Assembly (NCBI RefSeq): GCF_030272615.1
Contig: NC_081414.1
Location: forward strand, 821,867,896 to 821,931,895
Source of the DNA: Cryptomeria japonica
Taxonomy: Eukaryota; Streptophyta; Pinopsida; Cupressales; Cupressaceae
Direction of reading: 5' to 3'
DNA length: 64,000 nucleotides
The notes under the pieces are model-generated. The model was not told where the DNA came from. It saw nothing but the letters and a program-made list of their open reading frames with translations, and ran no database searches. Shown here in pieces: positions 25,601 to 35,733 of this stretch; within the stretch, counting starts at the first letter, position 1; each line of letters begins with the position of its first letter. A program made the translations under genes and the position numbers.

Positions 25601-25961
25601 TCCCAGATCCTATACGATCTAATCTATGCAAATTTCATTTATGTCCTGAAAGCAATTTCATTTTCAATATACATTTACAATCATTTTCTTTTCAAAACAT
25701 TCAGTTAAAGCACATAATAAAGCATAATTGCAGAACAATCATTTGCCAATTTTGCATTCACTAACTATAAAGCATAAAACCACTTTAAATAACTATTTTT
25801 GTGCTTGAGAGGGAGAGGTATACCCACCTAGGTTAACTGGAGCCTTAAGAGAAGAGGGATTTGGTCTTCAACCATCCATGTTCGTTGGCCAAAGCTAGTT
25901 GGATTAATTGAGGATTTGGCAAACCCTTAAGTTTTCCAATATGTGGGTCTGGACACCAACA
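22691..25961 (+). repeat. 5' LTR of a Ty3 element (3.3 kb)
   Basis: It starts TGTTAGAACC exactly where the copia D RT frame is cut and ends ACACCAACA, three bases before a PBS-like motif. The matching TGTTxG..CCAACA ends and the position support an LTR. A TATA-like TATTTAAAG lies at 25120-25128, ahead of a purine-rich start region. No coding sequence is visible in 3.3 kb. The short frames at 24263-24475 and 25845-26075 are shadows. No 3' copy is present in the window. Confidence 0.6.
23301..23325. repeat. Perfect GC-rich hairpin in the Ty3 LTR
   Basis: GCCCGATGGGT, loop GAA, ACCCATCGGGC: an 11-bp perfect stem with a 3-base loop. The half-motif CCCGAT recurs at 23352 and 23373 (ACCCCGAT). It stands out in an AT-rich LTR. 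Confidence 0.8.
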
Positions 25962-25964
25962 AAA

Positions 25965-25983
25965 TGGTGACTCTGCTGGGGAG
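25965..25983 (+). other. PBS-like motif of the Ty3 element
   Basis: TGGTGACTCTGCTGGGGAG follows the LTR end after a three-base spacer and resembles the TGGCGACTC..GGGGA primer sites of plant Ty3 (Tat/Ogre-type) elements. Related copies follow downstream (see findings). I do not assign the tRNA. Confidence 0.6.
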
Positions 25984-26313
25984 TTGTCATACATAGTTTG
26001 ACATTCACCTAGAAACTCTTGTGTTTTTTCATTGAAGATTTGATAATTTTTGTTTTCCCCATCTGAGTCACACAACAGATTGGCGACTTTGATAGGGAGT
26101 TATTCAGAAGAAGTTTTCATAATCTTTGGTAGTTTGTTTTAGACTCTACTAGAGGGAGGATCCCAGAAGATCAGTTAAGTTGGTAATATTTTCCTCTTAG
26201 GAGGTGGCGACTCTATATTAACAGTTTTTTCAGTTGGTGACTCTACTAAGGGAGGGAACCCATAGGGAAATGAGAATTCTTCCCTTTGATAGTAATAAGA
26301 AATCTATTACAAA

Positions 26314-27350
26314 ATGTCTCAAAATTGGTTGAGTAAACTATTATTTCCAATGGACAATAGGCCATTGGACCTTAGAAGATTTTCATGTGATATTGATGAT
26401 ATATTTTTACATTTTGTGCAAGTTATACCAAAATTTTATGTTGAACATAATGAATCAATAGAGTGGCATTTAAAAATATTCTATTTGTTTATACAAAACC
26501 ATGACATTGATGATGAAGGACAGGTAATGATTGTATTTGCCAGAACATTGAAAGATAGGGCAAGAGAGGAGTACGATTCATTACCCACGCAGTGCCTTTC
26601 ATCATGGAGGGATTTTGAGAAATGGTTTTTTCATATGTTTCATGATGTAGGTGAGGAAGAGGATGACATCTACTATGAGCTTGATGGAAACCAGATTTAC
26701 ACTATGGAGGAAGAATCTTGCATTTCTCCTCTGGAAACATTTCTTGACATAGAGAAATAGGAAGATTAATCTGCAAAAAAATTATGTGTGAGGATGTTCA
26801 GTATATATGCAAAAATACCTTCAAACATCAAGCCCTCACTGTCAGAAAAAATGCAGGAGTTGGGGATTTATCATGATCCCCAGGTAAGGTTCCTACTTGA
26901 AATTATATATGAAAGCATGCTAGAGGAAGAATATAATGATGATCCATTTTCAAATAGCCAAGAAACTATGGATTTAAATATCTAAGAATCCATACGCGTA
27001 GAAGAAAAAATAAATAATAAAGAGGAAACATTTCCTAGTACAGAGGAAATTTCTTATCTGTTAGAAAAGGCATATGAAAGGTATTTTAAGAAAAATGGTC
27101 CAATTGTTTTTCAAATGAAGAAAACTAATGGATTAGGGCACATTCAGGGTGTGTTTGATGAAGTGATGATTCCCAGGAAAATATGTCAAAGGAATTTGTA
27201 CACGGTGATGAGTATAATAGGGGATGTGTGCCTGGAAATAGTTTTTCAAATCTTCAGTACAACAAATCTCTAGAGGAAATTGAAGAAAGGCTTCCAAGAT
27301 ATGAATTCCTGTCTAATCTATTTTGTGAAATAGATATACATACATTTTAT
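26314..27350 (+). pseudogene. Ty3 gag-like capsid region, broken
   Basis: The open block at 26314-26760 begins MSQNWLSKLLFPMDN and contains the Ty3 gag pattern IEWHLKIFYLFIQNHDIDDE, then LKDRAREEYDSLP and SWRDFEKWF, as in retrotransposon gag capsid domains. One TAG at 26758 separates it in frame from 26788-26985 (PQVRFLLEIIYESMLEEEYN). Further coding-like sequence up to about 27350 is frameshifted. Gag would form the particle that packages element RNA. Confidence 0.65.
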
Positions 27351-27443
27351 GCCTAGGAGGATGTCTCTGTAGAGGACATTTGTGAAGACATTATTCCAAA
27401 AGATAAAGCATGTGATCAACCACAAAAGAGTTTTCATGAAGGT

Positions 27444-28154
27444 ATGCATAAAATTTATACGCATCCATCGTGTGGAGAAGTAGAAGAAAATATACATGAA
27501 AATAATTTAGCAAAAGTAGTATACACAGAGACTATGAAAGAGTATATGACAATACTGTGTGGTAAGCAGGATGAAATATTTTTGCAAAATAGTCATGAGG
27601 ATAATATATGCCCAAATTTATTATATGATAAAAGTGAAGTATTTCCTAAAGGTTTGGATAATACTCTGAGAGAAGGGAATTATAAAGAAAACCTACCCCA
27701 AAGGTTCTCTCTCAAAAACAATCTCGATTTTTTTTTAATTTTTTACTATGATAAAATGATATGTGAAAAGGGTTCCTATGTGTGCCCTATTTTGCTAGTT
27801 AAAGGAAATGAAATATTTTGCCAAAATAAAGAGATGGTAAAAATGAAAAATATAGATTACAATCGAAGAGGAGTAAAGAATTGGGAATGCTACAACAAGG
27901 GTTGTGTGGAGCCTAATGTGGATATTTCGTTGGGAGATCCAAATATTTTTCAAGGAAGAGGAAGTGGAGAGACTTTTATTTTCCCTCCAAATAATATTGC
28001 ACAGTTGGAAAATACATTTCAAGATAAAAATGAGATTCAAATTTATGATTTTAAAATCCTCTATGAAAATTACACCCATGTAAAAATTATGTATAGTGAG
28101 GTTCATTTATTTTCATCAAGAAAGGAGGCATATGATGAAACATTAGGGTTTTAA
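27444..28154 (+). CDS. Open frame of unknown function in the Ty3 element
   Basis: Uninterrupted for 236 codons, in a window where almost everything else is broken. It is rich in Asn, Lys and Glu and has scattered Cys (KNWECYNKGC) without a complete zinc motif. It has no membrane segment or other domain that I recognise. It follows the gag-like block in a different frame and ends 75 bp before the copia A LTR remnant. It may be the C-terminal half of the same polyprotein past a frameshift, or an accessory ORF. The overlapping minus frame at 27795-28106 is a shadow. Confidence 0.45.
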   Translation: MHKIYTHPSCGEVEENIHENNLAKVVYTETMKEYMTILCGKQDEIFLQNSHEDNICPNLLYDKSEVFPKGLDNTLREGNYKENLPQRFSLKNNLDFFLIFYYDKMICEKGSYVCPILLVKGNEIFCQNKEMVKMKNIDYNRRGVKNWECYNKGCVEPNVDISLGDPNIFQGRGSGETFIFPPNNIAQLENTFQDKNEIQIYDFKILYENYTHVKIMYSEVHLFSSRKEAYDETLGF

Positions 28155-28229
28155 TTTGAATGCAAAGAGCAATGGAAAGATGAGTATAAGGTTAAAAATC
28201 ATAAAACACAATTTTCACCAAGATGTGAG

Positions 28230-28296
28230 TGTAATTACTGATTCACCCCTCGTCTCAGTACCTGTTAGGGTATTTTTTGTTCATCATTATTCATCA
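28230..28296 (+). repeat. Truncated 5' LTR of copia A (last 67 bp)
   Basis: Matches the end of the split 3' LTR near 61346-61410: both read TACTGATTCACCC, then GTATTTxxTGTTCATCATT. It ends in CA, two bases before the PBS. The rest of this LTR is missing; the preceding DNA is Ty3. Confidence 0.8.
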
Positions 28297-28298
28297 AT

Positions 28299-28310
28299 TG
28301 GTATCAGAGC
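28299..28310 (+). other. Primer binding site of copia A
   Basis: TGGTATCAGAGC after an AT spacer, the standard initiator-Met tRNA site of copia elements. Confidence 0.92.
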
Positions 28311-28384
28311 AACTCCAAGTCCTTGGTAATATAAGCTTAACCGCTTGAGGTAAAAGATCTTGCCTTAATGATGAAGAGGGAAGG

Positions 28385-30042
28385 TCCTAAGTCAATAGAG
28401 ATAACTTAAAAATATGGAAGGATAGAATGAAGATCTATATCCAGAGTTTGGGTGCTCAACAATGGAGCTATTTTGAGAATGTCTATGTAATCCCCATTGG
28501 CACTCTAACCGATGATAAAAAAAGAGAGATTAAAGAAAATGGGCAAGTTATGGAAGCCCTTATTAGTAGTTTGTCCGATATTGAGTTCATTGATGTACAA
28601 GATAAGGACACTCCTAAGGATGTATGGGACACATTGGAAACTATTTATGGCGGTGATGAGCATGTCAAGCAAGGTAAGGAAAAGAGCCTTAGAGGAAAAT
28701 TTGAAGATATGAGGATGGTTGAAGATGAAACCATTCAACAATATGGTATAAGGATCAACAATGTGGTTGGAGATATCAAGAGCACTAGTGGAAAAATTGA
28801 AGATGCCACCATTGTTAGTAAAGTTTTGAGATCATTGTTACTGGTCTATGCAATCAGAGTTGCTTCTATTCAGGAGCTAAGGTCTATTGACAAAACCAAG
28901 GTATCCTTAGACTCTATCATTGCAAAATTGATTGCATATGAGTTGAATAGCTATGATGGTAGTGTTCAAAAGGTTGAGTCAGCCTTTAGAGCATCTGTTG
29001 CACCAACAAGAAAAGGAAAATAATTAAGTACCAGTTATGAATCCATGCAAAGCAAAGGTATGGATGATGAAGAGATTCTGATGGATTTTGAAGCTCTTCT
29101 TGCCAAGTGACTTCCAAAAGGCACTGGAAAATACAAAGGTAAGATTCCTTTAAAATGTTTTTCCTGTAATAAGATAGAACATATAGTTGTTAACTATCCT
29201 AACAATGACAATAAGGATAAAATGAAGAGGTTTAGAAAGTATAAAGGAGGAAATAGAAGAAATTGTCTTGTTGCAGTGGTTGAAGGTGTTACTGATAAAG
29301 AATCTGAGGATGAAGAGAATGAGGACATAGTGTTTGTAGCTATAAAGGAAGAAGTGTCTGACAAGAAAGCACTTGTCACTCGCATTGATAACTCTAATGA
29401 GTGGATTATTGATAGTGGTTGTTCTCACCACATGACTGGTGATTGGGGAAATTTTTTGTCTCTAGAAGAATATGATGGAGGTGTTGTCAAATTTGGCAAT
29501 GATGCACCATGCTTGGTAAAAGGAAAAGGATCTGTTTCACTGAATGGAAAGAGAAGTGCGAATAACATCTGCTGGGTAGAAGGTCTTAAGCATAACCTAT
29601 TGAGTGTTGCTAAGCTAAATGACAAAGGACTCATTCTAGAATTCAAAGGTGGAGTCTGCAGTATAATTGGAAAGAGTGGTGAACTTATTGCCATCGGTAA
29701 GCAGACTAGAGGTAACTTGTTTCAGCTAAATGCCAAGATTAGTCAGTGTCTGATGGCAATGTTTGATGATAGTTGGATATGGCATAGGAGACTTTGTCAT
29801 ATGAACTTTGATAATATTGTAAAGGCTAGTAAGATCAAGGCAGTAAGAGGATTGCCTTTGCTGAACAAACTGGAGAATTCTTTATGCAGCGAATGTCAAC
29901 TTGGGAAGATGTCTTCCTCAACTTTCAAAGGTAAGTCTTTTTTCAGAAAAAAACTTACTTGATCTTGTGCATACTAATTTGTGTGGTCCTATCTAAGAAA
30001 TTTTGACGCTAAATGTGATAAAGGAATATTTCTAGAATATTT
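28385..30042 (+). pseudogene. Copia A: gag, zinc knuckle, protease, integrase start
   Basis: One frame spans 28427-29962 with two internal stops (TAA after 29023, TGA in LLAKxLPKG). Gag shows the UBN2 pattern (VWDTLETIYGGDEHVKQGKE, LRGKFEDMRM). The zinc knuckle CFSCNKIEHIVVNY has lost its final Cys. Protease carries WIIDSGCSHHMTGD. GAG-pre-integrase follows (IWHRRLCHMNFDNIVKA, CSECQLGKM). After a frameshift near 29950, LVHTNLCGP is followed directly by FDAKCDKGIFLEY, so the integrase core is deleted. The frame is cut at 30042 by the TIR insertion and continues at 50326 with STKSKALMCYNKRTQKIVES. Confidence 0.88.
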
Positions 30043-31122
30043 GGGTACCTGCAAGAAGTTGTGTCCACTTTTTGGCCAAAAAGTGGAAGTTTTTTCCCAT
30101 TTTTTGAATTTCATCCTGTTTGACCTAAAGATTTGAGGCACTTAAAGAATGAATCTTGAAAACATTTAGTAATAGAAAATGTAGTGCTCGAAGCCTACTT
30201 TCCAAATATGAAATTTATTTTAATACCTAGATCTTATAAATGAAGTTTGAATAGGTATTACTAAAATCTATAGTTTAAAAGTCACTTTTCAGGACCATAC
30301 CATGCACGTGTACGACAAGCATAATTTGACCTAACTGAAATTATTTTTTTAAATCCTTTTGGAAAAAGATCTAAAACTCACTCACCTTTGATGAGAATAT
30401 TATTTTGTAATTTTTGTTTGCATATTTTTTTTTTGTTAATTTTTTATTGGGCATAATCATTGTTTTGAAAAATTCTTGTGTACGACAAGCATAATTTGAC
30501 CTAAACTTAACATTATTTTTAAAAAAAAACCGTATAGAATTGTCTCTAGTTTGATGCCATATAATTTTTTTTTCAAAAAACTTGGAGACAAAAAAGTTAT
30601 TAAAAACTAAAAAACCATGTTATTTCGAGTTTACAGACCTCTTTCATTAGTAATTATTTTAAAAATAAAAATATTGATCCATTTTTTTAAAAAAGTACAT
30701 ATTTCGAATCTAGACAGTCTCTACTATAATGGGTTTTCATTGTTTAAAAAAATTCTAAAAATTTGTTGTTTAGATATATTTTTGAAGTCATTATTTTATA
30801 TGAAGATTGATTTGGCCTTTAAGTTGCAGGTCAAACCAGGTCCAAGCCAAAGGGTCAGCTCTCCAAGCCATTTCCCAAACAAAAACCGAAGCTATAACAG
30901 AACCAAAATTTGAAATTTTTAGAAACGTGTTCCTATTTACGAAACAACATACCATATCATTTTTAAAATAATTTAAAACACATTAAGCAAATGGGATCTT
31001 GTTTTGAAATGGGATCCCGTTTCCCTTTTTTTTTAATTTTATTTTTTAAATTTTTTAAATTTTGTTTTTTAAAACAAACTATATATACATGAAATAAAAC
31101 ATTTAAGTTTAAGTCACATTTC
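30043..31122 (+). repeat. Left long TIR of the 20.3-kb insertion
   Basis: The outer 50 bp and an inner block match the reverse complement of 50065-50325. The inner block includes AAATGGGATCCCGTTTC and TATATATACATGAAAT, followed by AAGTCACATTTC. The left copy has about 800 bp of extra sequence between these blocks, or the right copy has lost it. It is AT-rich; the ORF at 30617-30913 has no domain. Confidence 0.7.
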
Positions 31123-31199
31123 CCTTTGTCTATTTCCTTTCTTATACTTTAAGTTACATTTCATGTATATATTGGTAGGATGTTTGAGAGTGGTTTCAG

Positions 31200-32033
31200 A
31201 TCTCTAGGAGTTATAATACAGATTCTAGATTTTAGAAGATCTTATAAATTGTGATGTAATAGGACCTATAATGTCATAATACAACCTATAATGTCATAAT
31301 AAGTCCCATTGTGACATAATAGGTCCTAATGTGTCTATTGTGACATAATAGGTCCTATTGTGTCATAATAGGTCCTATTTTGACATAATACAACCTATTA
31401 AATCATAATAGGTTCTATTATGTCATAAGACCCCTCAAAAGGACCTATTATGACATTATACCTCTTAATATGACCTATTATGACTTAAGACCCCTTAGTA
31501 AGAACTATTATGACATCATAGAATCGATTATCACATAATAGGACCTACTATGTCATAATAGGTCCTATAATGTCATAAGACCCCTTAAGAGGACATGTCA
31601 TGTCATAATAGGTCCTATTATGTCATAAGACCCCTTAAGAGGACGTATTATAACATTATACCCCTTAGTAGGACCTATGGAAGGGTATTATGTCATAATT
31701 GGACTGATTATGACATAATAGGACCTATAATGACATAATAGGTCATAATATGTCATCAGAGGTCCTATTATGACATCATAGGTCATATTATGTCATAAAA
31801 GCCTTTAAGAGGATCTATTATGACTTTATACCCCTTAGTAGGACTTGTTAAGGGGTATTATGTCATAACAGGACCTGTTGTGACATAATATGACCTATAA
31901 TGTCATAATACGACCTTTTGTGTCATAATAGGCCCTTTTGTGTCATAATAGGTCCTATTGTGTCATAATACCATTTAACAAGACCTATTATGACATTATA
32001 CCTCTTACTAGGACCTATTATGACATAACACCC
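31200..32033. repeat. Palindromic satellite array, left part
   Basis: Built from alternating inverted words ATGACATAATAGGTCC and GGACCTATTATGTCAT, with CATAAGACCCCTTAAGAGG linkers. The array is interrupted at 32033/44277 by the nested transposon and continues in phase on the other side. Confidence 0.92.
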
Positions 32034-32090
32034 AGGTAAGTGTACCAAGATGGTGAACAGAAAAGTGGCCACATGCCAAAAAAAAAAAAT
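32034..32090 (+). repeat. Left TIR of the 12.2-kb transposon
   Basis: Match to the right end includes GTAAGTGxACCAAGATGG, TGAACA and, after a variable gap, AGTGGCCACAT. Confidence 0.88.
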
Positions 32091-32345
32091 TCATAACCTG
32101 TGTGGGTTCTTAAATTTCAAAAACGTGCTAGGCTTGGTAACACCAAGCCTAGAGAAAAAACCAAAAGTTCCTCAAAACACGTACGGGTTTTGAGAAACAT
32201 ATTTCTTTTGTGTAGGCCACGGGTTTTGGCCATTTTCAACACCAAATCTTGTGGAACAATAGCAAGGAGAAGCCAAAAAAGCATTGAAATTGCATGGGTT
32301 TGCAACTATTTTTTATTTTCCCATCATCGAAAGCAATTTTCAACA

Positions 32346-35186
32346 ATGGCACCCCGTCGAATAGGTAAGATTTGATTTGTTTAATTATTTTTCTTTGCAT
32401 TTTAATTAAATTAGGGTTTTTTAATTGATTTAAGTTTTGTATTTATTAATTTGATGTCAGATTCTTCAAGCAATCCCCAAAAATGAAATAGATAACAAAG
32501 ACCTCCTCCTGCACAAGCAACACAAGAAAACCCTGTTAAAATTGCATAAGAGCAACAAGAAAACCCTCAAAATCCTGAAAATACTGCTGCTCAACAACCA
32601 CTACCACCCCAAAACCCTCCATGTCCTCCATTAGATCATATAGATGCCACACAAGAGGATCTCATCAATCGCCTTACACAAAATAGTGCACAAATTTCTA
32701 TATTGGTGAATAGATTGAGGACCTCTAGGCTTGAGCACAACTCAACCCTTGCCAAAACACTAGAAACAATGGCTAGTAGTGCAAATAAATGGGGTTCATG
32801 GAGGGATAGATGTTGAACATTTTATGCGGATGGGTTGTCATATGATCAAGTGAAGAAAAAGGGCATAGTTAAAGCTAACATATGTGCTCTTTTCACCGAT
32901 CTTGTTACCAGTAACAACCTAGAACTAAATACGACTCAGTTTCCTATACATTGGTGTGTTCATGCTAGGTTGAAAGATGCTTTTTGGGATAGGTGGTATA
33001 TGGTCTTTGACCAACCACCTTGTAATAATTGGGAGGTGCCTCTATATTTTTTGAGAAAGTTGTATTGTGAGTTTATCCTCGACGAGAAGCTGCATTACTT
33101 TGACATCCAACAATTTCAGGGTAGAGGGAGAGGCTCTGCGCAGGATAGACCTAGGGCCCATAGGGTGGTAGATCCACAACATAGGAGGCATACAACTCCT
33201 AAACCCATGGTTCATGTCATTGTCCCTATATCCTTGCAAGAGTCTATGGAATTACAGACTCTTCAGGCAGCTGCATCATTGACTGATGTCATTGTTCAAC
33301 ATGGCACATAGCTAGTCAGAGAAGAGGATGTACCAGCACCTACAACACCTCCTTCATCAGTGACACCTCCTTCATCAACAACATCTCCTTCCTCAGTGGC
33401 ACCTTCTTCATCAGCAACACCTCATGCATCATTTGGCACGAGCCAGCCCATTCAACATATGTGCCCCACCTGCCATGGTGTATGTTCTGGTGTAGACACT
33501 GACGCAGATGAGGATGGTGGGGCATCTCATTCATGTACATGTTGCGGGAGTAGATGCCATGCTTCCACTGTAGAGGATGTGTCCCTCACCGACGAACTGG
33601 TCAATATGTTGTACCCTCTCTATCAAGCACAGGTGCATTTAATTCTGTTTATGACATGTTATCAATTAAGTGACTAAATCTTATAAAAATAAATGAATTT
33701 TTATTTTTAGAACAATTTAAAGTGACATATAAATAAAATGCATTGCATGGTGCAACAGGTGGTGGGAGTACACCACATACTGTTCAGTCGACTCCCCAGT
33801 CACGAGTAGTTTTGCCACAAGAGGTAAAGATTTATAAATTTGTTAAAAATATAATAATACATTGGATTCAAAATATATTTTGTTAGTTATATTTATCATT
33901 ACTTCATATTTTGTAGGGCTTATCAGTGGCTAAGATGTCCCAACTTGATGATATCACGCTTTCAGCCATTGACTTTGGCCAAGATAGCTATGCAGTACAA
34001 TTTAGATTTATATATTTTTGTCTTAAGTGATATATTAAATACATGATATTTTCCCTTATGTTAATTTTTTTCCATTAGTTTACCCCACCTTCCTCGAGGA
34101 CATCTCGTGTGAGAAAGCCATCCTCTAGCACTCCAAGGTAGAAAAAGATATCCTCTCGGACACCCAAATGACAAAAGGTAATTCACTACAATTTAAATTC
34201 AATTGTTGAAATGTATTATGATTAAACATGTATATGTCGATATTGATAAATGCACTTAATTTATTTGTTCTATATATAGAAACATATGGGGTTTACAAAA
34301 TTAATGAATGCACCTGATGTCGATGAGGTTCAGCAGAGGGAAGAGGTGATATCTTCATATTCACTTTAGATTGCATTCTTGCTTGTTTGAAATAACTAAA
34401 TCCTTTTATGTCTATATCATATGTTATCATTTTTCATACAGGAAATGGTAATAGCTACATCAAATTTGACTAGGCCTCCTAAGGTTACAGGAGAACTATA
34501 CGAGGCTTCAGTGTGCATTTTTTCTACATATGTTAAAAATATTTGTTTTATCTAGTATGTCAACAACTTTGGGTTATTAACTTGTAGGATTGTCTTTAAA
34601 CTATTACAGGCCCCTTCCAAACTTCCTATTGTTATTCTACCAATCCATTTCAGTAGAAGTCCTACATGTATATTATGGGATCCAACACGACCAAGGTAAA
34701 AGGTATGTCTATCTTAGATCAACTCATTTTCACTAAGTGCACAACGGAGTTGAAACCGTCAACTCCTTTTGGATCACTTAGCATGGATATAGGAAATGGT
34801 CATAACTGATTCATCTGTGTCTTTACCTCCTATGACCACAACACATCCATCTGAGGCTCCGGTATGCTTTAGTTTTTTAGTCTATTCATTTTTAGTTATT
34901 ATGTGTTATTTTACATATATGTCATTAACATGTATTAATTTTGTTTTACTAGTTACAGCCTCTTGTAGGACATCCCATAGATCCTCATCCTCACCGAATT
35001 GCAGAAGACAGAGATGAGGTAATCAACATTTCAACTTCAAACAATTTAGAGTTTAGTATTTAGTTATTTTGATGTTATATTGAGAAAATATATCTGATTA
35101 AACATTTGAATTGTCCTTGTGCAACCACCTGCAGAGCCATGTACTGCTTCGAAGAGGCTCGATTTTGATGATCCGTCATAGTCATA
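32346..35186 (+). pseudogene. Multi-exon gene of unknown function in the 12.2-kb transposon
   Basis: Exon 1 (32346-32364, MAPRRI) ends at GTAAGA; exon 2 (32461-33632) keeps one frame with a few stops. Exon 2 encodes a Gln/Pro-rich start, a coiled-coil-like stretch (LINRLTQNSAQISILVNRL) and the block YDQVKKKGIVKANICALFTD, then a Trp-rich core (IHWCVHARLKDAFWDRW). A Ser/Thr/Pro linker and a Cys-rich motif (CPTCHGVCSGV, then HSCTCCGSRCHAS) follow. Small exons follow with good splice sites: 33759-33823, and others starting near 33918, 34080, 34281, 34441 and 35134. The last reads PCTASKRLDFDDPS. I do not recognise the family. Position and splicing suggest an accessory transposon protein, possibly DNA-binding. 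Two or more stops in exon 2 make this copy non-functional. Confidence 0.55.
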
Positions 35187-35733
35187 GATACCGATAGAGA
35201 CAAATAGTTATAGTTGTGGTCATTGAAGGACCAATTTTTTATATATTCGACATTTATATATGTATATATCGACTTTGATAGGCATGGCACATGCCACATT
35301 TTTGTAACTATTATTGATTTGGCATCTATGCCATTTTTTGATATATGTACATGATTATTGTTCATTTTGTTATATATGAAACTTTATATTCGATCCAATC
35401 TATTCATTGATATATATGAAACATGATATTCCTGAAACTTAGTTATTTGCTATTGAAATGTGATCAAATTTGTTAGTTGTGTATATTTCTTGAAATGTGA
35501 TCCAATTTGTTCATTACTTGTAACTCATATGGCGTATACTTTTAAACTAGCTATTGTTCATATTGTGTATACCCAAGTACTGATACTGGTAATGTTGATA
35601 TTTTGTATTTTTATTGAGTGAATTTGCTTTGATTCCTTCATGCTTGAAGAGATTGGAGTGAAGTTATTATTTCATGAACTCATGCTTATGGAGTGAAGTT
35701 TATCATTTCATCACCTATAAAAGAAGAGTTGAA
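35187..35733. other. AT-rich spacer, no gene
   Basis: TATATATG-rich DNA after the last exon. The minus frame at 35075-35365 overlaps the gene end and is a shadow. Nothing else is seen. Confidence 0.5.
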
